From NCBI RefSeq assembly GCF_017833295.1, contig NZ_JAFIBW010000001.1, forward strand, positions 3,747,501 to 3,811,500: a stretch of DNA of 64,000 nt, in the 5' to 3' direction. Made by a program: the position numbers and the translations under genes. Shown here one piece after another: positions 63,313 to 64,000 of this stretch. Positions within the stretch are counted from its first letter, which is position 1. Each line of letters opens with the position of its first letter. Under the pieces are notes generated by a model, which did no database searches, was not told the DNA's origin, and worked only from the letters and a program-made list of their open reading frames with translations. This DNA comes from Methylobacterium sp. PvR107 (GTDB taxonomy: Bacteria; Pseudomonadota; Alphaproteobacteria; Rhizobiales; Beijerinckiaceae).

Positions 63313-63609
63313 ATGCCCGTCGAGAGTTGGCTGAACCCGGAGGACGTGCTGGATTTCGCGGCGCATGCGACAGCCATGGTCGATGCCGCTTTGACGGGTT
63401 CGGGCCTGACGCGCGAGTCCTACTGGGCCGCTGTGCGCAAGGGCTACAACACCCCCTACAACGATCCGCCCCGCAAGGATTTCGCGCCCACGCGCGCCGC
63501 CCCGGCGCAGCCGAACGCGATCCCGGGGCCTATCGCTGCGGCCGTGGAACCCGTGGCCGTGCCGGTGGCCGTAATCGCCGCCCGGGCCGCGGAAGCGCGC
63601 GCGCTCTGA
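63313..63609 (+). CDS. hypothetical small protein
   Basis: 98 residues from ATG at 63313. The first 55 residues (PVESWLNPEDVLDFAAHATA, then SYWAAVRKGYNTPYNDPP) look globular; the tail is Ala/Pro/Val-rich. No signal or membrane segment is evident and no known family comes to mind. Supported by codon character and position downstream of an AT-rich regulatory region. Confidence 0.6.
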   Translation: MPVESWLNPEDVLDFAAHATAMVDAALTGSGLTRESYWAAVRKGYNTPYNDPPRKDFAPTRAAPAQPNAIPGPIAAAVEPVAVPVAVIAARAAEARAL

Positions 63610-63679
63610 ACACCGGAACACGCGTCGCCATCTTGCCGACGCTTTACGCAAGCTTCACTAATCCCGATCCCCGGTGCGG

Positions 63680-63708
63680 TTCCTGACGGAGCCGCCCGTC
63701 GTCAGGAA
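63680..63708 (+). promoter_or_regulatory. ribosome-binding-site hairpin before ialB-like gene
   Basis: TTCCTGACG (63680-63688) pairs perfectly with CGTCAGGAA (63700-63708) around an 11-base loop. The 3' arm contains AGGAA, the Shine-Dalgarno sequence of the gene starting at 63715. The stem would hide it, suggesting translational control; it could also mark the end of the previous transcript. Confidence 0.5.
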
Positions 63709-63714
63709 GTGAAG

Positions 63715-64000
63715 ATGGTCCGCGTCTCCCGCTTGCTCCCGGTCGGAGCCCTCACCCTGCTCGCATCCGGGTTCGCCACCGGTCTCTTCGGTGGGCTCGT
63801 CGGCGGCACCGGCCTGTCGGTGACGGCCGCACAGGCCCAGGAAGCGGCGCCCGATGCCGCGGCCGGCGAGGCCGCCTCCGGGCGCCGCGGTCGCCGCCAC
63901 GGCCGCGAGCGGCCGAGGCGGGCCGAGAAGTCCACGGCGACGCCGCCGGGCATGCAGCAGGCCACGCCGGTGGCGATCTTCGGCGACTGGAACGTGTTCG
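63715..64000 (+). CDS. invasion-associated locus B (IalB)-like protein, N-terminal part
   Basis: Starts at ATG 63715 and runs off the window. Visible: a signal-like N-terminus (hydrophobic to LSVTAAQA), a basic Arg/His-rich linker (GRRGRRHGRERPRRAEK), and the beginning of a domain at VAIFGDWNVF, which matches the F-G-D-W opening of IalB-family proteins. These periplasmic or outer-membrane proteins are common in Rhizobiales; their role is unclear outside Bartonella. The call rests on few residues. Confidence 0.6.
   Translation, partial: MVRVSRLLPVGALTLLASGFATGLFGGLVGGTGLSVTAAQAQEAAPDAAAGEAASGRRGRRHGRERPRRAEKSTATPPGMQQATPVAIFGDWNVF

Overview
The window is GC-rich, densely coding DNA from what looks like an alphaproteobacterium of the Rhizobiales, most likely a Methylobacterium/Methylorubrum relative. 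This is an inference from: divergent tlpA/argH; an XRE regulator next to metK and trmB; a group I intron in tRNA-Arg(CCU), as in Agrobacterium; an HWE-family kinase; PaoABC-like molybdo-flavoenzyme genes; an IalB-like protein; and several families of GC-rich palindromic intergenic repeats. No rRNA, CRISPR array or intact insertion sequence is visible.

Layout. (1) 1-5199: the end of a siderophore locus: SbnA-like PLP enzyme (cut by the window edge), opine dehydrogenase, IucA/IucC-type NIS synthetase, MFS exporter and a short SbnI-like ParB-fold protein. It reads as a staphyloferrin-B-like 2,3-diaminopropionate pathway in which an opine dehydrogenase stands where SbnB would be. (2) 5481-7374: L,D-transpeptidase, a DUF4926/DUF6883 gene pair whose second member has lost its stop, and a small secreted protein. 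(3) 7506-18142: RND efflux pair, then a five-gene dipeptide/oligopeptide ABC transporter. (4) 18391-20660: two 5'-truncated type I secretion genes joined head to head, then a repetitive Ser/His/Asp-rich protein ending in the same C-terminal motif as the truncated adhesin. (5) 21359-24095: secreted clan GH-A glycosidase and acyltransferase-3.

(6) 24299-34979, all on the minus strand: an amide/urea-type nitrogen regulon. In transcription order it is a MEKHLA protein, amiC, amiR, then a promoter with a leader carrying small hairpins and a strong intrinsic terminator, then nitrilase, substrate-binding protein, LivH, a fused LivM-LivG, LivF, a DUF1028 protein and an amidase. AmiC should sense the ligand and AmiR (ANTAR) should antiterminate at the leader. 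(7) 35575-41747: orphan ParA-like ATPase, M20 peptidase, three-subunit aldehyde-oxidoreductase-type enzyme, and a parS-like 16-mer one base from the canonical sequence.

(8) 41985-51884: EamA protein, a 51-residue membrane peptide, GST, M48 lipoprotein protease with an SNase-like protein, tRNA-Arg(CCU) with its 267-nt group I intron, XRE regulator, metK, trmB, HWE kinase and a proline-rich membrane protein. (9) 52183-64000: sodB, murJ, a HAD dehalogenase, two small secreted proteins, an orphan NodU/TobZ-type carbamoyltransferase, nhaA, tlpA, argH, two hypothetical proteins and the start of an ialB-like gene whose ribosome binding site lies in a 9-bp hairpin.

Three composite palindromic repeats of about 170-180 bp (two inside ABC-transporter operons), five copies of a second repeat family and a third-family element fill most of the larger gaps. 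All functions are read from sequence motifs and gene context; no database search was run.
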